64,000 nt of DNA from Cacajao melanocephalus. Its lineage: Eukaryota; Chordata; Mammalia; Primates; Pitheciidae. The stretch's first letter is position 1. Each line of letters opens with the position of its first letter. Below, piece after piece: positions 46,766-60,030 of the stretch. The notes beneath the pieces were generated by a model. It saw only the letters and a list, made by a program, of their open reading frames with translations. It searched no databases and was not told where the DNA came from. Both the position numbers and the translations under genes were made by a program. The stretch spans positions 33,853 to 97,852 of the forward strand of contig CAUYLG010018025.1 of assembly GCA_963573385.1 (NCBI GenBank). Direction: 5' to 3'.

Positions 46766-47789
46766 GGTGAATTTCAATGACTCTTCCACCCACTGCCCCC
46801 CAGGTTAGTGCAGGACTGGCCACTGCCTTGATGTGACTCTTAACGAGCAGAAATCTCAGTTTGCTGAGGACAGAGCTGGACGTTGACAGTCTGCACTACA
46901 TTTTCAGGGCTGTGTGATAAGAAACCGAAGATATGTTAGACACCAAGCTAACCATGTAGAAAGCAACTCTGTTCCCACACAGGCAGAGGGGCGGCATCTG
47001 TCATGCTGATAATGAGGTACCAACACAGGTGTCTTACCTCAGGGATCCCCAGGGTCCCCGCTACCTCTGCCACTCCTATTGGAAGAAGAACATGGAGTTG
47101 GGATGTGAGGCTGTTTGCATGATGTTGTTTTTCTGATGCAACCTCTGCTGGTTTCCTACCTCCCTTTTCTCTGCCTCCTGCCCTCCCTCTTGGGAGCAAT
47201 TTATGCATCTCTGGCTCCTTTTAGAGAGGGAAAGAGTGCTAATTAGCTGTCTGATTCATCCCAGGCCACCTGTCTCAGGGCACTTGACAGCGAGACCAGA
47301 CTGGGTGTGGTTCTGAACTCCAGGGCAGGGAGGGTCCCAGGGGTCCAGACAATCCCCCATCTGACGTTGGTCATGGATTATGTCACATGATGGGTGGGAA
47401 GGAATATTCTGCTGCCAGGAGGATTGTCCCCGACACACCATTTCCTGTACTCCAGTCACATGGGCAATTGGAGAGAAAGCAACTACTGTAGACTTTGGGG
47501 GCTTTTAATTCATTTCTCCCCTCAAGTGAAATTCACTCCCATAGGATGCCTTGCCAGCTGATCGTTCTGGAGAGTGGGTCAGTGCATTTGTCTACAGAAC
47601 TCCCGCCCATTCTGTTCTCGGGGTGAAATCTCAGGAAAACATCTTAAAAGAGTTGTCCGTACTCATGGTAGCAACTATCTCACCTCCCTTCTTTTCACAT
47701 CCCACCAAATCAGGCATCGGAGGCTGCTCCCACAATAAAACCGCTCCAGTCAAGGTCTGAACAACTCATAACACCAGGTTCAATATCCC
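46766..47789. other. Unique block with exon-like and enhancer-like features
   Basis: No repeat recognised. On the minus strand 47075-47038 is bounded by acceptor GTTCTTCTTCCAATAG and donor CCTGAG|GTAAGA, giving a 38-nt exon-like interval. GCTAATTAGC, the same homeodomain palindrome as at 5534, occurs at 47238-47247, close to an E-box CACCTG (47267). No gene is assigned. Confidence 0.3.
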
Positions 47790-48075
47790 CTCCTGGCCTT
47801 CCCTTCACTCTCTCTGCAGCATTCAATGCCATTGGCATCTCCTTTCCTGCATCATTGTTTCTTCCTGGCCTTCAGCACAACTGGCTCTCCTTCCACCTTG
47901 CTATCCATTCCTTCTCTGTCTCCCTTACTGGTGCCCACTCTGCTGTTGAGCCACTTCTCATCTCCACCTCTCTTTCTCGTGAAATGAGATTTATCCAGCC
48001 CCATGACTTAATACTGTCTATATGCTGAGAACTCCTTAATCTTTCCCCTGTGTCCAAATTCAAATGCCTAGCAAC
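47790..48075 (+). mobile_element. L2 ORF fragment with decayed RT motif
   Basis: TCCTGGCCTTCAGCACAACTGGCTCTCCTTCCACCTTGC, CTTCTCTGTCTCCCTTACTGGTGCCCACTCTGC and CAGCCCCATGACTTAATACTGTCTATATGCTGAGAACTCC are the L2 RT region. The YADD catalytic motif now reads YAEN at 48019-48030. It is dead. Confidence 0.85.
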
Positions 48076-48257
48076 TTAGTACTTCTGCTTAAACAGCAAG
48101 CCACAGGCCTGGAGTCCCCTAATCAAATTCTGACTATTGCAGTAATCATCGTTAAGCTAATGTAAACCTCATAACCAGGCCCTAAGTAGATTTCTATTTA
48201 AATAACTTTGGATTATTTCTTATTCCTTAGGTTTTCTGTCTTATTATATATTAATGA

Positions 48258-48490
48258 CAATGATAATAATAACAGCAACAACTAAGTTATTAATTTCTTA
48301 CTATGTGCCAGGTGTTGTGCCCAACACCTCATTGCACCAATCCATGTGACCCACATGCAACCCACGAGGGAGATATTTTTATCCCCATTTTGCAGCTCAG
48401 AACACTCAGGCTCAGAGAGATTCAAGTGCTTGTTTAGGTCACAGGACTAGAAGTAACCAAGGCAGAATTAAAATCCTGTTTGCTTAACTC
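48258..48490 (-). mobile_element. MIR SINE (minus strand)
   Basis: TTTCTTACTATGTGCCAGGTGTTGTGCCCAACACC, TTTATCCCCATTTTGCAGCTCAGAACACTCAGGCTCAGAGAGATTCAAG and GGTCACAGGACTAGAAGTAACCAAGGCAGAATTAAAATCC form an antisense MIR. Confidence 0.93.
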
Positions 48491-49274
48491 CAGGGCCCAA
48501 ACTCTCACTCACTCTTCTTACTAACTGCCTCTTCTTATTAACCTGTTCCTCAGCCACAACCAATTTTGGGCCCAAACCTGCTTTTTGAGGCCACTGGTGT
48601 GCCTCTCCAGGCTTGCTATGTCTTTTCACCTCTGAGTCTCAGCTTGGGAGTTCCTGTATGCATCTTTTACATTATAGATGCCAGACAGTCTAATAAAATA
48701 ATTTTTGCTCCCCTGACTAACTGAGCACACTTGGTACTGAAAAGAAGGAATAGAAGGCAATTATAAGAAGGATTTAAGAGAATGCATAGGTCCAGAGAGC
48801 ATTGAACTCTAGTCTGCCAGCAGTGAATTGCCCAGGGAACAGTCTCTCCAGGTCTGCGGCATCAGAGCCACCAAATGTAATCAGATGTCAAAGAAATCTG
48901 TTAAGCTGAGTGAGGTGAGAGCCCAGAGAGGGCAGAGGACTTGTACTGAGATGGATATCTCACTCACAGATGTCTCTGGAGAAAGTGTTTCTAACCTTTC
49001 CCTTTCTTGGGAACAAATCGAGGAAATTTTATTCAGGTCCCTCAGAACTCCCAATTCATAAAGTATCATCACGATGCATCTCAAAGAAAATGAGAGGACC
49101 TGATTCTTGTGGTTTTCAATCTGGGTTCCATGGGGTCCTGGGGTTCCACTAGAGCTTGGAGACTTAGAAAGTGCTAGGCCTTCAAGACCATCTCTTGTGT
49201 TATATTTTGTATGTCCATTTTCACAAAAAATTTCACAGAAAATTAATTTAAAAGAATTTTTTTTTGAAGAAGAA
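48491..49274. other. Mostly unique; possible unnamed MER piece near 49110
   Basis: GTTTTCAATCTGGGTTCCATGGGGTCCTGGGGTTCCACTAGAG recalls a short old DNA transposon end but I cannot place it. A minus frame of 192 codons (49459-48881) runs through this and the MIR, so it is not a gene. Confidence 0.35.
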
Positions 49275-49450
49275 TGAGTATAAAGACAATAGGTTTTAAC
49301 ATCAGACAGGCTTAAGTTGGCCTCTTGATTCTGTGGCTTGCTAATGTCTTTAAGCCTCTGTTTTCTCATTAGTAAAATAGGGATGATAGCCTGTACATCT
49401 CCAAAACAAATGAAACAATGTGTGAATGTGCCTGGCAGAACGCTTGCCAC
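49275..49450 (+). mobile_element. MIR SINE
   Basis: GGTTTTAACATCAGACAGGCTTAAGTTGGC, TCTGTGGCTTGCTAATGTCTTTAAGCCTCTGTTTTCTCATTAGTAAAATAGGGATGATAGCC and GAATGTGCCTGGCAGAACGC are MIR in order. Confidence 0.92.
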
Positions 49451-51095
49451 GGAATGCACGTCCAGTCAACTACACCCTTCTTCCTGTCTTTTCATGCATG
49501 ACATCCACCACCCAGGCACCACAGAAATGGCTTAGGGTTTTAATGGGCGCTGACTGTCCCTAAACAGAAAATGATGTCTTCATGGTCTCTCTCACCAGAA
49601 ACATCCAATTTAATAAGGCAAAAAGCCCCTGACCATGCAAAGCAGCTATCACAAAGCCCTGCCTCTGTTAAACCCAGCAGCAGACCCCTTCAGGATGTTA
49701 CTAAGGGCCTCACTGATCCATCTCAAACATATCAGCTCTGGAAGTGGGTCTTATAGCTCCCAGCACTGACGGCAGCCCGCACAGAAGCAGCCCAGCAGAA
49801 GAACGGCAGCAAGGCTATATTAGAGGTAGATATCCTGACAGCAAGGGCCATGGAAGCTGATCTGACATGAAGAGAGGAGTTGGAGCAACTACCAAGCAGG
49901 TGCAGATAGATCACAGGTCCACAAAATGATGATCAGTAGCCTCCGTTTAAGGAGGGAAGAGAGTGTGTAATGTATTTTTGAAAAATGTCTACTAAAAATG
50001 GTTCATTTTTTTTAAAGAAATGAGTTTGGCTCCTGAAAGGATAGGTTTCAGTTATTGAGTTAGTTTGTGTAAATTCTAACAATGCACAGATAAATGAGGC
50101 GTCACTCCACTTAAATTCAGTCCCTAGACTAGTGGGGTCCATTCTAGGTAATGAAGTGAACTGGAACAAGACTATTATTGGTTGATCTCAGGCAGAGGGG
50201 AAGATTCCTGGCTTCTTGAGGAAGCTTCCCCCAGCAAAACCTAGCAATAGGGACCACCCTCTGGAACTGAGTGAGGGAAGGTGGGTGGGGAGAAAACCAA
50301 GCTTGAAATGGCAGATGGTTTAGTCCAGAGCCAAGTGTGATTCATTAGGTTTTATGTATCTTCAGTGAACACAGATGGGAAGAAAGGTGCAAGTGTCAAA
50401 TCACTCATTTAATTATTCTGTAAAACTCTCTTCTGAGGGTCCTGTGTGGCTGCAATGTAGACCATCATGCATCCACAGGTGTGAAATTCTTTTGGAGCAG
50501 GAGCTTCAGAATAACGGTTGGACCGTGAGATCTGCTGAGAGTGTTAGGGCCAAAGCGTGTCCTCTGACCTCCCAAGGGTGGAGCCCACACCTGAACATAG
50601 TTTGCAAAGGAACCTTGCAGCTGCTGACAGCCCTCAACGTGGGGAGACCCAAGTGGCTTTCTCCTAGATTTGGCGGAGAGCAGTCTTGGCTTCCACCACT
50701 CTAGAATAGCTGCCACACCGCATTAGACAAACATTTGTCTCTTGCTGGGAACAGTTTGGGACAATAGTTCTTCTTTGTTTGGGTCACACCCCAGTGAGAA
50801 ACTAATCAGGGCTGGGGCAGTGGGACAAGATGGAGTCTGGATCCAAATGTGTGAATGCCCAAAATTTGCATTTAATTTCAGGGAAGCCCCAATCTTCTTG
50901 AAACCCTGGTCAAAAGACCTTTCCGAGCCCAGCATCAAGGACTTTCCAAGTCCTCTTGGCTTCTACTCTGACTAGTTTTCTTATTTCCTGTCCTGCCCTT
51001 GTCAAAGGCTCCTCCAGCTCCTGTCTCTTGCCTGGCAGTTGTGGTCTCCATATCACTTGGCTGAAACTCTTAACCGCCCATTAAGAATCATTTCT
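49451..51095. other. Unique sequence, nothing recognised
   Basis: No repeat or gene recognised over 1.6 kb. Opposite-strand frames at 50375-50975 overlap each other and lack support. Confidence 0.35.
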
Positions 51096-51388
51096 CAGCA
51101 AACTGACACAAGAACAGAAAATCAAACACCGCATGTTCTCACTCATAGGTGGATGTTGAACAATGAGAACACATGGACACAGGGAGGGAAACATCACACA
51201 CTGGGATTTGTCGGGGGAAAATAGGGGAGGGACAGCGGGGGGTGGGGAGTTGGGGAAAGATAGCATGGGGAGAAATGCCAGATATAGGTGACAGGGAGGA
51301 AGGCAGCACATCACACTGCCATGTGTGTACCTATGCAACAATCTTGCATGTTCTTCACATGTACCCCCAAACCTAAAATGCAATAAAA
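51096..51388 (+). mobile_element. 5'-truncated primate-type L1 3' UTR
   Basis: CACCGCATGTTCTCACTCATAGGTGGATGTTGAACAATGAGAACACATGGACACAGGGAGGG, then a G-rich stretch (GGGGTGGGGAGTTGGGG) and CTATGCAACAATCTTGCATGTTCTTCACATGTACCCCCAAACC, is the L1P-type 3' UTR to its A-rich tail. Flanks AAGAATCATTTCT (51083-51095) and AAGAACATTTCT (51389-51400) fit a target duplication with one indel. Only the last 300 bases were copied. Confidence 0.93.
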
Positions 51389-51400
51389 AAGAACATTTCT

Positions 51401-52264
51401 TAAATTCTTGCAAGCAGATAATTATGCAAATTGATTTTGAACCCAAGACCAATTTCTGTACTTGCACCCTTCCCACTATATTCAGATAAATAAGAATTTA
51501 AGAGAATTATTTTTTAAAATTATATACTTAATAGAAAAGCAATGACAACTCTTACACCTATTCCTATCAGTCATCCATCTAAGCAGATAGTTTACGTAAT
51601 TGTTTTCACAAAAGAAGAGGAATAGGCTATGATGCTACAGGTACAGCTCAATGTCAGGCATTTGGTCTCTATGCCTTTTGATACAGAAGCCACTGAGAGT
51701 TTGCCTACATTCCCACAGACTCAAAGTGATAGCTCCTCTGTGCTTATGCCCATATAGCAGCACACAACTTCTAAACAAAGGAGATATGAGATTGCCTGTT
51801 TCAAAAGAGATTTCTGAATTATTTCTGCCTTAGCCCGCAAAGATATCTCACTAGTGCATTGACCAAAGTCAGTTCAGAGCCTCTAAATGCAAAAAACACT
51901 TGAGAAACAAGAGTCAAATGTAGTACCAAATATTCTCTCCAAAGAGTTACATTATAATAATGTCAAAAAATATGTACACAGCAGATATTGTTCTAAGTAC
52001 TGTGAGAAATGTATACACAAACTATATACAAATTCTGCCTTCAAGGACCTCCAAGAAATGAAGACCTAATATGCCTAACATGAAGCAGTTAAATATGACT
52101 AAAAGAGAATTTAAGACATGTTCCATACAATTCACACCATAGGTACTCTGGGTTTCCAAAAGAGATAATCAATTGGTCATCTTTTAAGTAAGTTCTAATA
52201 TTAAATAAATGTAAGGAGAGCATTTGCTAAGGAATCCTGGGTCGCATATTTATCATGGCACAAA
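51401..52264. other. AT-rich unique sequence, possible L2 scrap
   Basis: A stretch near 51980-52070 (GCAGATATTGTTCTAAGTACTGTGAG) vaguely resembles antisense L2. No gene recognised. Confidence 0.3.
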
Positions 52265-52560
52265 TATTAATTTGTCAACAAACATGTGCTGCTTCCTGGG
52301 CTTGGCACTGTGCCTCCAAAGAGAACTGGATACAGCCTAATCCTCAAGAAAACATGAACAAATCAATAATACCTTATAAAATAGTACAAGTTCTATGATA
52401 GGCTTTATAAAGGGCACTCCTAAAAGACAAAAAGGAGAGTGATCAAGTCTTCTGTGTACGTAACAACACTGCAAACATTCATTGAGCAATAAACCTAGTG
52501 CTAGTCCCTGGGTTGCCAGAAGGAATACCAAGAGAATTAGACACAAGGTAGAGATAAAGG
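52265..52560 (-). mobile_element. L2 3' end fragments (minus strand)
   Basis: ATTTGTCAACAAACATGTGCTGCTTCCTGGGCTTGGCACTGTGCCTCC, then CAAACATTCATTGAGCAATAAACCTAGTGCTAGTCCCTGGG, look like two copies of the L2 terminal region in succession, or one with an internal duplication. Confidence 0.65.
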
Positions 52561-54824
52561 GATTAAATTGCATGAAAAGTTAAAAGGTCTGGTAGCATAT
52601 TTACTTTTTCAGCTAATGCTTTAGATGTTATAATATAAAATAAATCCAAAGGTATCCCAAGAGTTTGCTCCTAATATATTTTCAAGTCTTTGTTTTCCCA
52701 ATTAAAATGTAGGCTCATGATCAAAGACAGCCAAGAATGTGATCAAATAAAATCTCAATTTAAAAAGTGTTAAGTTCTGTTTATGATTATAAATTTTATA
52801 ATATATTTTTCCTTCAAAATGATATTCTAAAATAATTGATGTCTACTTATTTATTTTAATAACAAATTTTTGAAGTTAAATACTACTCATTTCTACAGAT
52901 TTTGAGCCCTACAGGGATAAATAAGAATGCCATTTCCATTTAGTATATGTTCTCTTCCCTAAAACAGTATGTTTTAAGATGTTATTTGATACTTATACTG
53001 CATTGAGGTTTTCACCCACTGGCAGCTGCGTATTATCTGATGCAGCAGAATGAGTGATGTATCAAGGAAGAAAATGATTCTACCAGGAGCATATGTTTCC
53101 AGGTCTGTAACAAATATCGAGGGTGTGTGGGCAGAGTAACATTTGCTATGGAATATTAAAGAATTAAAGACTGCGTTTCTTTAATTCTTTGAGCAATTCA
53201 CACCAATCCTACAGCATACTTTAAGCAGAACTGCCAGTAGAGTGAGAAATTTTTCATCACTTACAAATGAATCAAATGAATACCCACTCCAATTCACTAT
53301 AGTACCCACAAAGAACTGTATGTACGTATGTTTCTGCATAGGTATAATAAGAAATGTTTTTGTCCTATCTTCTTTCACCCTTTCCTTCATCATTTAGTGA
53401 TACTTATTAAATCTTTTTTGCTTCAATAGAAAATACACATATGGATGATATGATGTTGCTCAACAAACAGCAGAATCCCATTAGTAGGCAGAAGTTGCAC
53501 ATGCTTTTTTATGTAGGCCAGTAACTTAGAGGGACTTTTTAAATTATTTATAGATTTACTAAATTCTGAAAAAAGTTTCTGTAGTTTGCAGATTTTGGTT
53601 CACTTTTTAAAAGATATGACTTCTACCTTCTGGTAATTTATGTGACAGGCTGTGTGTCTGGTTTCTTCAACAGCTTAAAAAGCAAACAACAAAAACAAAA
53701 AACTTGTGAAGAAATAAAATCTCAGCCTTTTTTGGTAACAGAGAGATAATTGGTAAAAAAAAAAAAAAAAAAAAAAGTAAAAACATAAGAACTGATCTTA
53801 TATATGCATCAAAAATAGCAATTCTTAAAATAATAATTTGTTGTGTTTGCAGATTACTAACTCAAAAGTCATTATTTCAAAATCCATATGGTGTCACATA
53901 ATAACAGAAAAGATTAAAAGAAAAATATCAACCTATAGAATATGACAATTAAACTGTGCCAGAACTCTTGGCAATTTGAAATTGATATAAATGTCTTAAT
54001 TTGCATTTCTACCCAATCTGTCCAATTTCTCTGACCTTTTCTGTCACTAATCTCAACCTGATCAAGGAGATTTAGACAGGCTAATCTAATTACTTAGTCT
54101 TCACACCTCCTTTTTAAAATGACTTCTGCATAACTGCTCTCTGGAAGTACTTGCAATACTCTCCCTTCCACTTCTCTCCTCTTCTTGACATTCTCCAAGC
54201 TCAAGCGAGCTACCAACTCCCCCAGCATAATCCCAAGGTCTCTGAGCCGGTCACTGTACTCTTTCCATTGAATTTCTGTAGCCTATGAACCTTAGAATGT
54301 GTTAAATCTAATCCCAGGACAAGCAGTGGTGCCTCCAGAATATCTATTTAGGTGAATATGAGGGGGTGGAAAACTGGCAATATAAAAAAGGGTTTAGGAG
54401 GATTTGAAGTAAAACTGTTTCCTTAGCCATCATGCTGTTTTTGCTCAGAGTTTTAATGACTAGTCAATAAAACATAGCAATGTTTCCTAAAGATATTTAT
54501 TAACATCTCATATAAGATTACAAAAACGTTTGTGTGGGCATGATTTCTCATAAGCCACCCCTAGATATTTCCGTATTAGGCAACAACCGTGTCATTCTTC
54601 TGTTACGTTTAAAGAAAGGCCACAACCACACTATGCACATAATAAACCCAAATGAGCATTCACAGACTGAATGAAGAAATTACTCTCAGACTTGGTCGGG
54701 TGGCCTAGTAATACATTCCCTGAGTCATGTCTTTTCCTTCATATACATAAAATGCTTTCCATTTTTGTATTGTATGTGGAAAATTGTTTTTAAAGGTCTA
54801 TTTCTCCAACTACAGTAAATGTAA
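52561..54824. other. AT-rich desert with an A22 run
   Basis: No interspersed repeat is named here with confidence. An A22 run at 53755-53776 follows AATAAA (53713-53718) by 36 bases. No gene recognised. Confidence 0.35.
53755..53776. repeat. Poly(A) run of 22
   Basis: A pure A run with AATAAA 36 bases upstream. There is no Alu or L1 body before it. A retroposed transcript end is possible but no target duplication is visible. Confidence 0.9.
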
Positions 54825-54945
54825 CATGGCCAAGGATCATATCTATTTCTGCTTCCCATTATATTATATCTCCACTGTCTATCTAACACAGTGTCTGCAA
54901 CTACAGTGAACTCCCTAAATATATATTGAATAAATTAGTGGATAA
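54825..54945 (+). mobile_element. L2 3' end
   Basis: CCAAGGATCATATCTATTTCTGC, CACTGTCTATCTAACACAGTGTCTGC and CCTAAATATATATTGAATAAATTAG are the L2 3' UTR tail. Confidence 0.7.
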
Positions 54946-56049
54946 ATACTCACAGCTTTAATAAATAAAAACACTGCATCATAGTCTATATGTGTCTGCT
55001 CCCTGCATATTTTACTGTTTTGGGCACCCCAATATCATGAAAATGCAGACAAACTGGAAGATATCCAGAAAAAATCGTGGGTGATGGGTGGGAATGATTA
55101 AGGAAATGGAAAGCCTAATCTGTAAGAGAAAATTTAAAAAGTGAAATATCTAAAACTTGGTTAGATTAAAACTATGAAAAAATATGGACATATTCCACAC
55201 ATTTGAAGGTAAAGTGAGGACTTAGTTTGACCAGTATAGTAAGAGGGTGAGGAACAGCCATGGAACTAAGGCTGGGCTCACAGGTCCTACAAACCTCAGC
55301 TGCTTTCAAGAAATAAGCCACAAAGGTACCATAGTAAGAATAGTAAGAATACTTGTGGGCATACTTTCAACCATCAGGAGACCCTGAGATCACCTAGTGG
55401 TTTCTCATGAGATCGGAGTTCAAGGGTTATTTTCTGGCCTACAACCTCTCTCCAGAGACAGATGCTGGTCTTGGTGAGTAGAAGTTGCCAGTCTCATGAC
55501 TGTTTGCTGTAAAACAAATATCCAAGGGAAAACTATTTGTTTCCTATACTATTCATTCTTTGAGTAAAAATTATATGTCAGACTTTAAATAAATAAAGGT
55601 ACTTTAGATTTATAACTCCCATCACATTGAAAACTATAGAGTTTTCCAAGAAGTTCCAAGAAACGTAATGAGTTGAAACATTTTAAGTACTAGTCTTGGG
55701 AAAATATTAGCAGAGGCTGATGACATTAACAAATTTACATTGAATTTTAAATCATGCATTGAAAGAAAATCATGCCTAGGATTAATACAAACGTTCTGCA
55801 AGTTATAACCTCAAACATCCTAGAATACTCTGAATTAAAACTTGATGAAATCTTAGGAATAAATACCTTACTAACATTATTAGTAAGGTAAATAAGATTT
55901 ACAGCTCTCTTGTTATGTTCCGATTTGGTTGTCAAGCTACTGTGGCATCACAGGGGTTTTTCAGACAATAACCATGTTCCCAATTGGTATAAAACAACTT
56001 AGTATTCACAAAATATTTTCATAGTATTAATTTTCATTGCATTTTCTCA
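54946..56049. other. AT-rich unique sequence, nothing recognised
   Basis: No repeat or gene recognised. Confidence 0.35.
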
Positions 56050-56205
56050 CCAGTTCTATGAGACAAATAAAAATGTTTTGTTCATTCTATGTTTACAGAT
56101 GAGAAATCTAAAACAATTAAAATGGTATGTGAATTGGCCAAGATCACTTGACTGGTTAATGGCATCTAAGATTTGGAGGCAGATTTTCTGGTGGCTAACC
56201 CAGGG
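56050..56205 (-). mobile_element. MIR SINE (minus strand), diverged
   Basis: TTTACAGATGAGAAATCTAAAACAATTAAAATGGTATGTGAATTGGCCAAGATCACTTGACTGGTTAATGGCATCTAAGATTTGGAGGCAG is a weak antisense MIR core. Confidence 0.65.
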
Positions 56206-56369
56206 CTCTTTCCTGTGTAATGTCACGCATCAGATTTATTTTGTTTTTGTATTTTTACACCCCCCAAAATCAATATTTTTTACGCCACAGCTATAGCACA
56301 ATTTCCTTATATGCCTAAGAGTAGCTTAATGAAAAATAATCTGTATTGATTATCAAAATAGATAGTTAC

Positions 56370-56732
56370 TGATATGGTTTGGCTCTGTGTTCCCACCCAA
56401 ATCTTATCTTAAATTGTAATCCCCATGTGTGAAGGGAGGAATCCAGTGGGAGGCGACTGGATCATGGGGTCAGTTTCCCCTCTGCTGTTCTCATGACAGG
56501 AGGTTCTCATGAGACCTGATGGTTTAAAAGTGTGGGACCTCCTCCCTCACTCTTTCTCTCTCCTGCCACCATATAAGACATGCCTTACTTCCTCTTCACC
56601 TTCCACCATGATTGTTAGTTTCCTAAGACCTTACTGGCCATGTGAAATTGTGAGTCAATTAAACCTCTTTTCTTCATAAATTATCCAGTCTCAGGTAGTA
56701 TTTGTAAAGCAGTGTGAAAACAGACTGACACA
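56370..56732 (+). mobile_element. Solo MaLR LTR (MST/THE1-type)
   Basis: TGATATGGTTTGGCTCTGTGTTCCCACCCAAATC at the start, GGAGGCGACTGGATCATGGGGTCAGTTTCCCC, TTCTCATGAGACCTGATGGTTTAAAAGTGTGG and GTGAGTCAATTAAACCTCTTTTCTTC, ending GTGTGAAAACAGACTGACACA. The ATTAAA signal is at 56658-56663. Flanks GTTAC (56365-56369) and GTCAC (56733-56737) match a 5-bp duplication with one change. These LTRs are simian-era, non-autonomous ERVL-MaLR. No internal part remains. Confidence 0.95.
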
Positions 56733-56737
56733 GTCAC

Positions 56738-57114
56738 AAATGCAAAATTATGCATTTATCTCTAGCTCCACTACAGATATGTATTACTGAAAATGCATAA
56801 GCATCCTATGTGATACATTCATAATTTTGATTTAGATGATAGCCATTTCTAAATTCTGACGTTTATCAATGTTAGAAGTCAATCAAGTGTTACATTTTGT
56901 GACAAGAGCGTGATATAATAAGAATGATGTTGATATTTGCTTTGCTATTTTCCAAATAATTGCTCTTTCCCTTAAAACAATTTTATAAAGGAATAATTCT
57001 GCACTTAAGCCAAAAGAGTGGCCCACTAGTATCTTGTTGTCAGTTGTATTCATGTTTATTGTTGATCAAAACAAATTCCTTGATGTTGGGGAAAAACTTC
57101 TGAAGAACAGTAGT
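56738..57114. other. AT-rich unique sequence, nothing recognised
   Basis: No repeat or gene recognised. Confidence 0.35.
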
Positions 57115-57270
57115 ATGGTATAGTTGAAAGAAGACTAGAATGAATGTAGAAGGGCTGATTTTTAATATTTAACATTACTTAGACCTTATAATCTTGAGAA
57201 AATCCCCCCTGCTCTGGGTCTCTAACTCACTCCTTATAGAAAGTAAACTGATAAAATTTCCAACAGTTTT
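57115..57270 (+). mobile_element. MIR SINE, diverged
   Basis: TAGTTGAAAGAAGACTAGAATG, then ACATTACTTAGACCTTATAATCTTGAGAAAATCCCCCCTGCTCTGGGTCTC are a weak MIR head and core. Confidence 0.5.
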
Positions 57271-57399
57271 CTCAAATCTAAAAGTTTTAGTTTGAAGAAA
57301 TTAATCATGTGTCAGAGAAAGAAACTGAGAGAGTTGGAGTAACTTTAAAGAAATTTAATATAAAAAACTAACTTGGGGAAGGCAAAGAAGAGATGGAGA

Positions 57400-57750
57400 A
57401 AGGAATCTTTGTGAGAGAAAAATTGGTAAGATGTGGAATTGCGTGTACTTGAAGAGAGGAAGTTGAAGGAGTCAAATATAACTTCCAGGTCTTATGCCAG
57501 AGAAGCTAGGAAATGATAATCTGAACATTTTGAGAGTAGATGTGGGGGAGATCATAAGTTCAGTTTTGGAGATAATGACTTTAATATGTTTCACATTCAC
57601 TCAGCAGAAGACAGTTGGAACTGTACTATTCTAAAACTCAGAAGTGATGCCAGGACCAAGGAAACAGCTTCAGGAATTGTGTAGATTTGAGAACTGAACC
57701 TGTAAAGGAACATGAGTCCTCCAAGGGGAAAATATACATAGAAGAAAAGA
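57400..57750 (-). mobile_element. L2 ORF fragment (minus strand)
   Basis: GGAGTCAAATATAACTTCCAGGTCTTATGCCAGAGAAGCTAGG ('gatgactccaaggtttttggcctgagcaactgg') and GGGGGAGATCATAAGTTCAGTTTTGGAGATAATGACTTTAA match antisense L2 closely in order. Confidence 0.82.
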
Positions 57751-58230
57751 TCCAAAATGGTGGTCATGGGCCAAGTCCACTCCAACAAGAAGATGGAGCA
57801 GCAAGTGAGACTGAGATGAAAATTTCTCCTAGAGAAATGTAGATAGAGAACAAACTTTTAGATTGATCATGCAAAGATAGGTTAGCATTATGAAAGCAAT
57901 GGTAATGAGGTGGTACTGAAGAACAGACTGCAAACAGTGAACAATAGGTTGTGTGGAGATACATGAGATTATAGATATCATGATATTATAGATATGTGTT
58001 AATGGAATTGAGCTGTTAACAAATTAAAGTCAAAGAGAGGAAGGTCATAGAAAACATTTTAGAATAAGTGAAATTTGATTATTCTTTCATTTATTTAGAT
58101 GAGTTTATGGTATTTCCCATTCCCCTCTGTAACTGAAATGAAGGGAGGTATAAAGTTGTTTTTTCCTTTTCAAGACTAGGAAAACTCTGATTATATTTTA
58201 AGGCTGACAGTATGGAAACTCTTAATAAAA
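57751..58230. other. AT-rich unique sequence
   Basis: No repeat or gene recognised before the Alu. Confidence 0.35.
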
Positions 58231-58242
58231 AAATAAATATGA

Positions 58243-59619
<1,377 letters not shown>

Positions 59620-60030
59620 GTCATCATCTATGTGCTATCCTGTACCTGAAAGGCCTGTTCTCCAAACTCCATTACCCAAATCCCACTTGTCATTAAGGTC
59701 CAGTTCAAATGCCATCTCCCTTCATTAGCTTTCCAGAACTTTCCAGCTTGAAGTAATCACTCTGTCCTATTAACCCTAATGTTTATTATCAACAATTCAT
59801 GTTCAGTATGCATTAGATTATCTGACATTATATATGATTAAAGTACTATATATAGTACTAGATATATTGCCATATATAATTGCTTCACCCCATCCCACAC
59901 AATCCCACTAGACTGTAAGATCCTTAAGAGCAAGACTCATGCCTTACTCTTGTTTGAATCTATTTCAGCTCCTACTATATGGTTACATATAGTTGCAATT
60001 CAATACTTATATGCTGAGTAAATTTTGGTA
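59620..60030 (+). mobile_element. L2 3' UTR with an AT-rich insertion or expansion
   Basis: CAAATCCCACTTGTCATTAAGGTCCAGTTCAAATGCC ('gtctttgctcaaatgtcacc'), then AGACTGTAAGATCCTTAAGAGCAAGACTCATGCC and CTTATATGCTGAGTAAATTTTGG, are the L2 3' UTR. Between them 59812-59880 is TA-rich and holds a perfect 18-bp palindrome. Confidence 0.8.

Noticed and set aside
48881..49459. 192-codon minus-strand frame
   Set aside because: It runs antisense through a MIR and has no conserved domain that I recognise.
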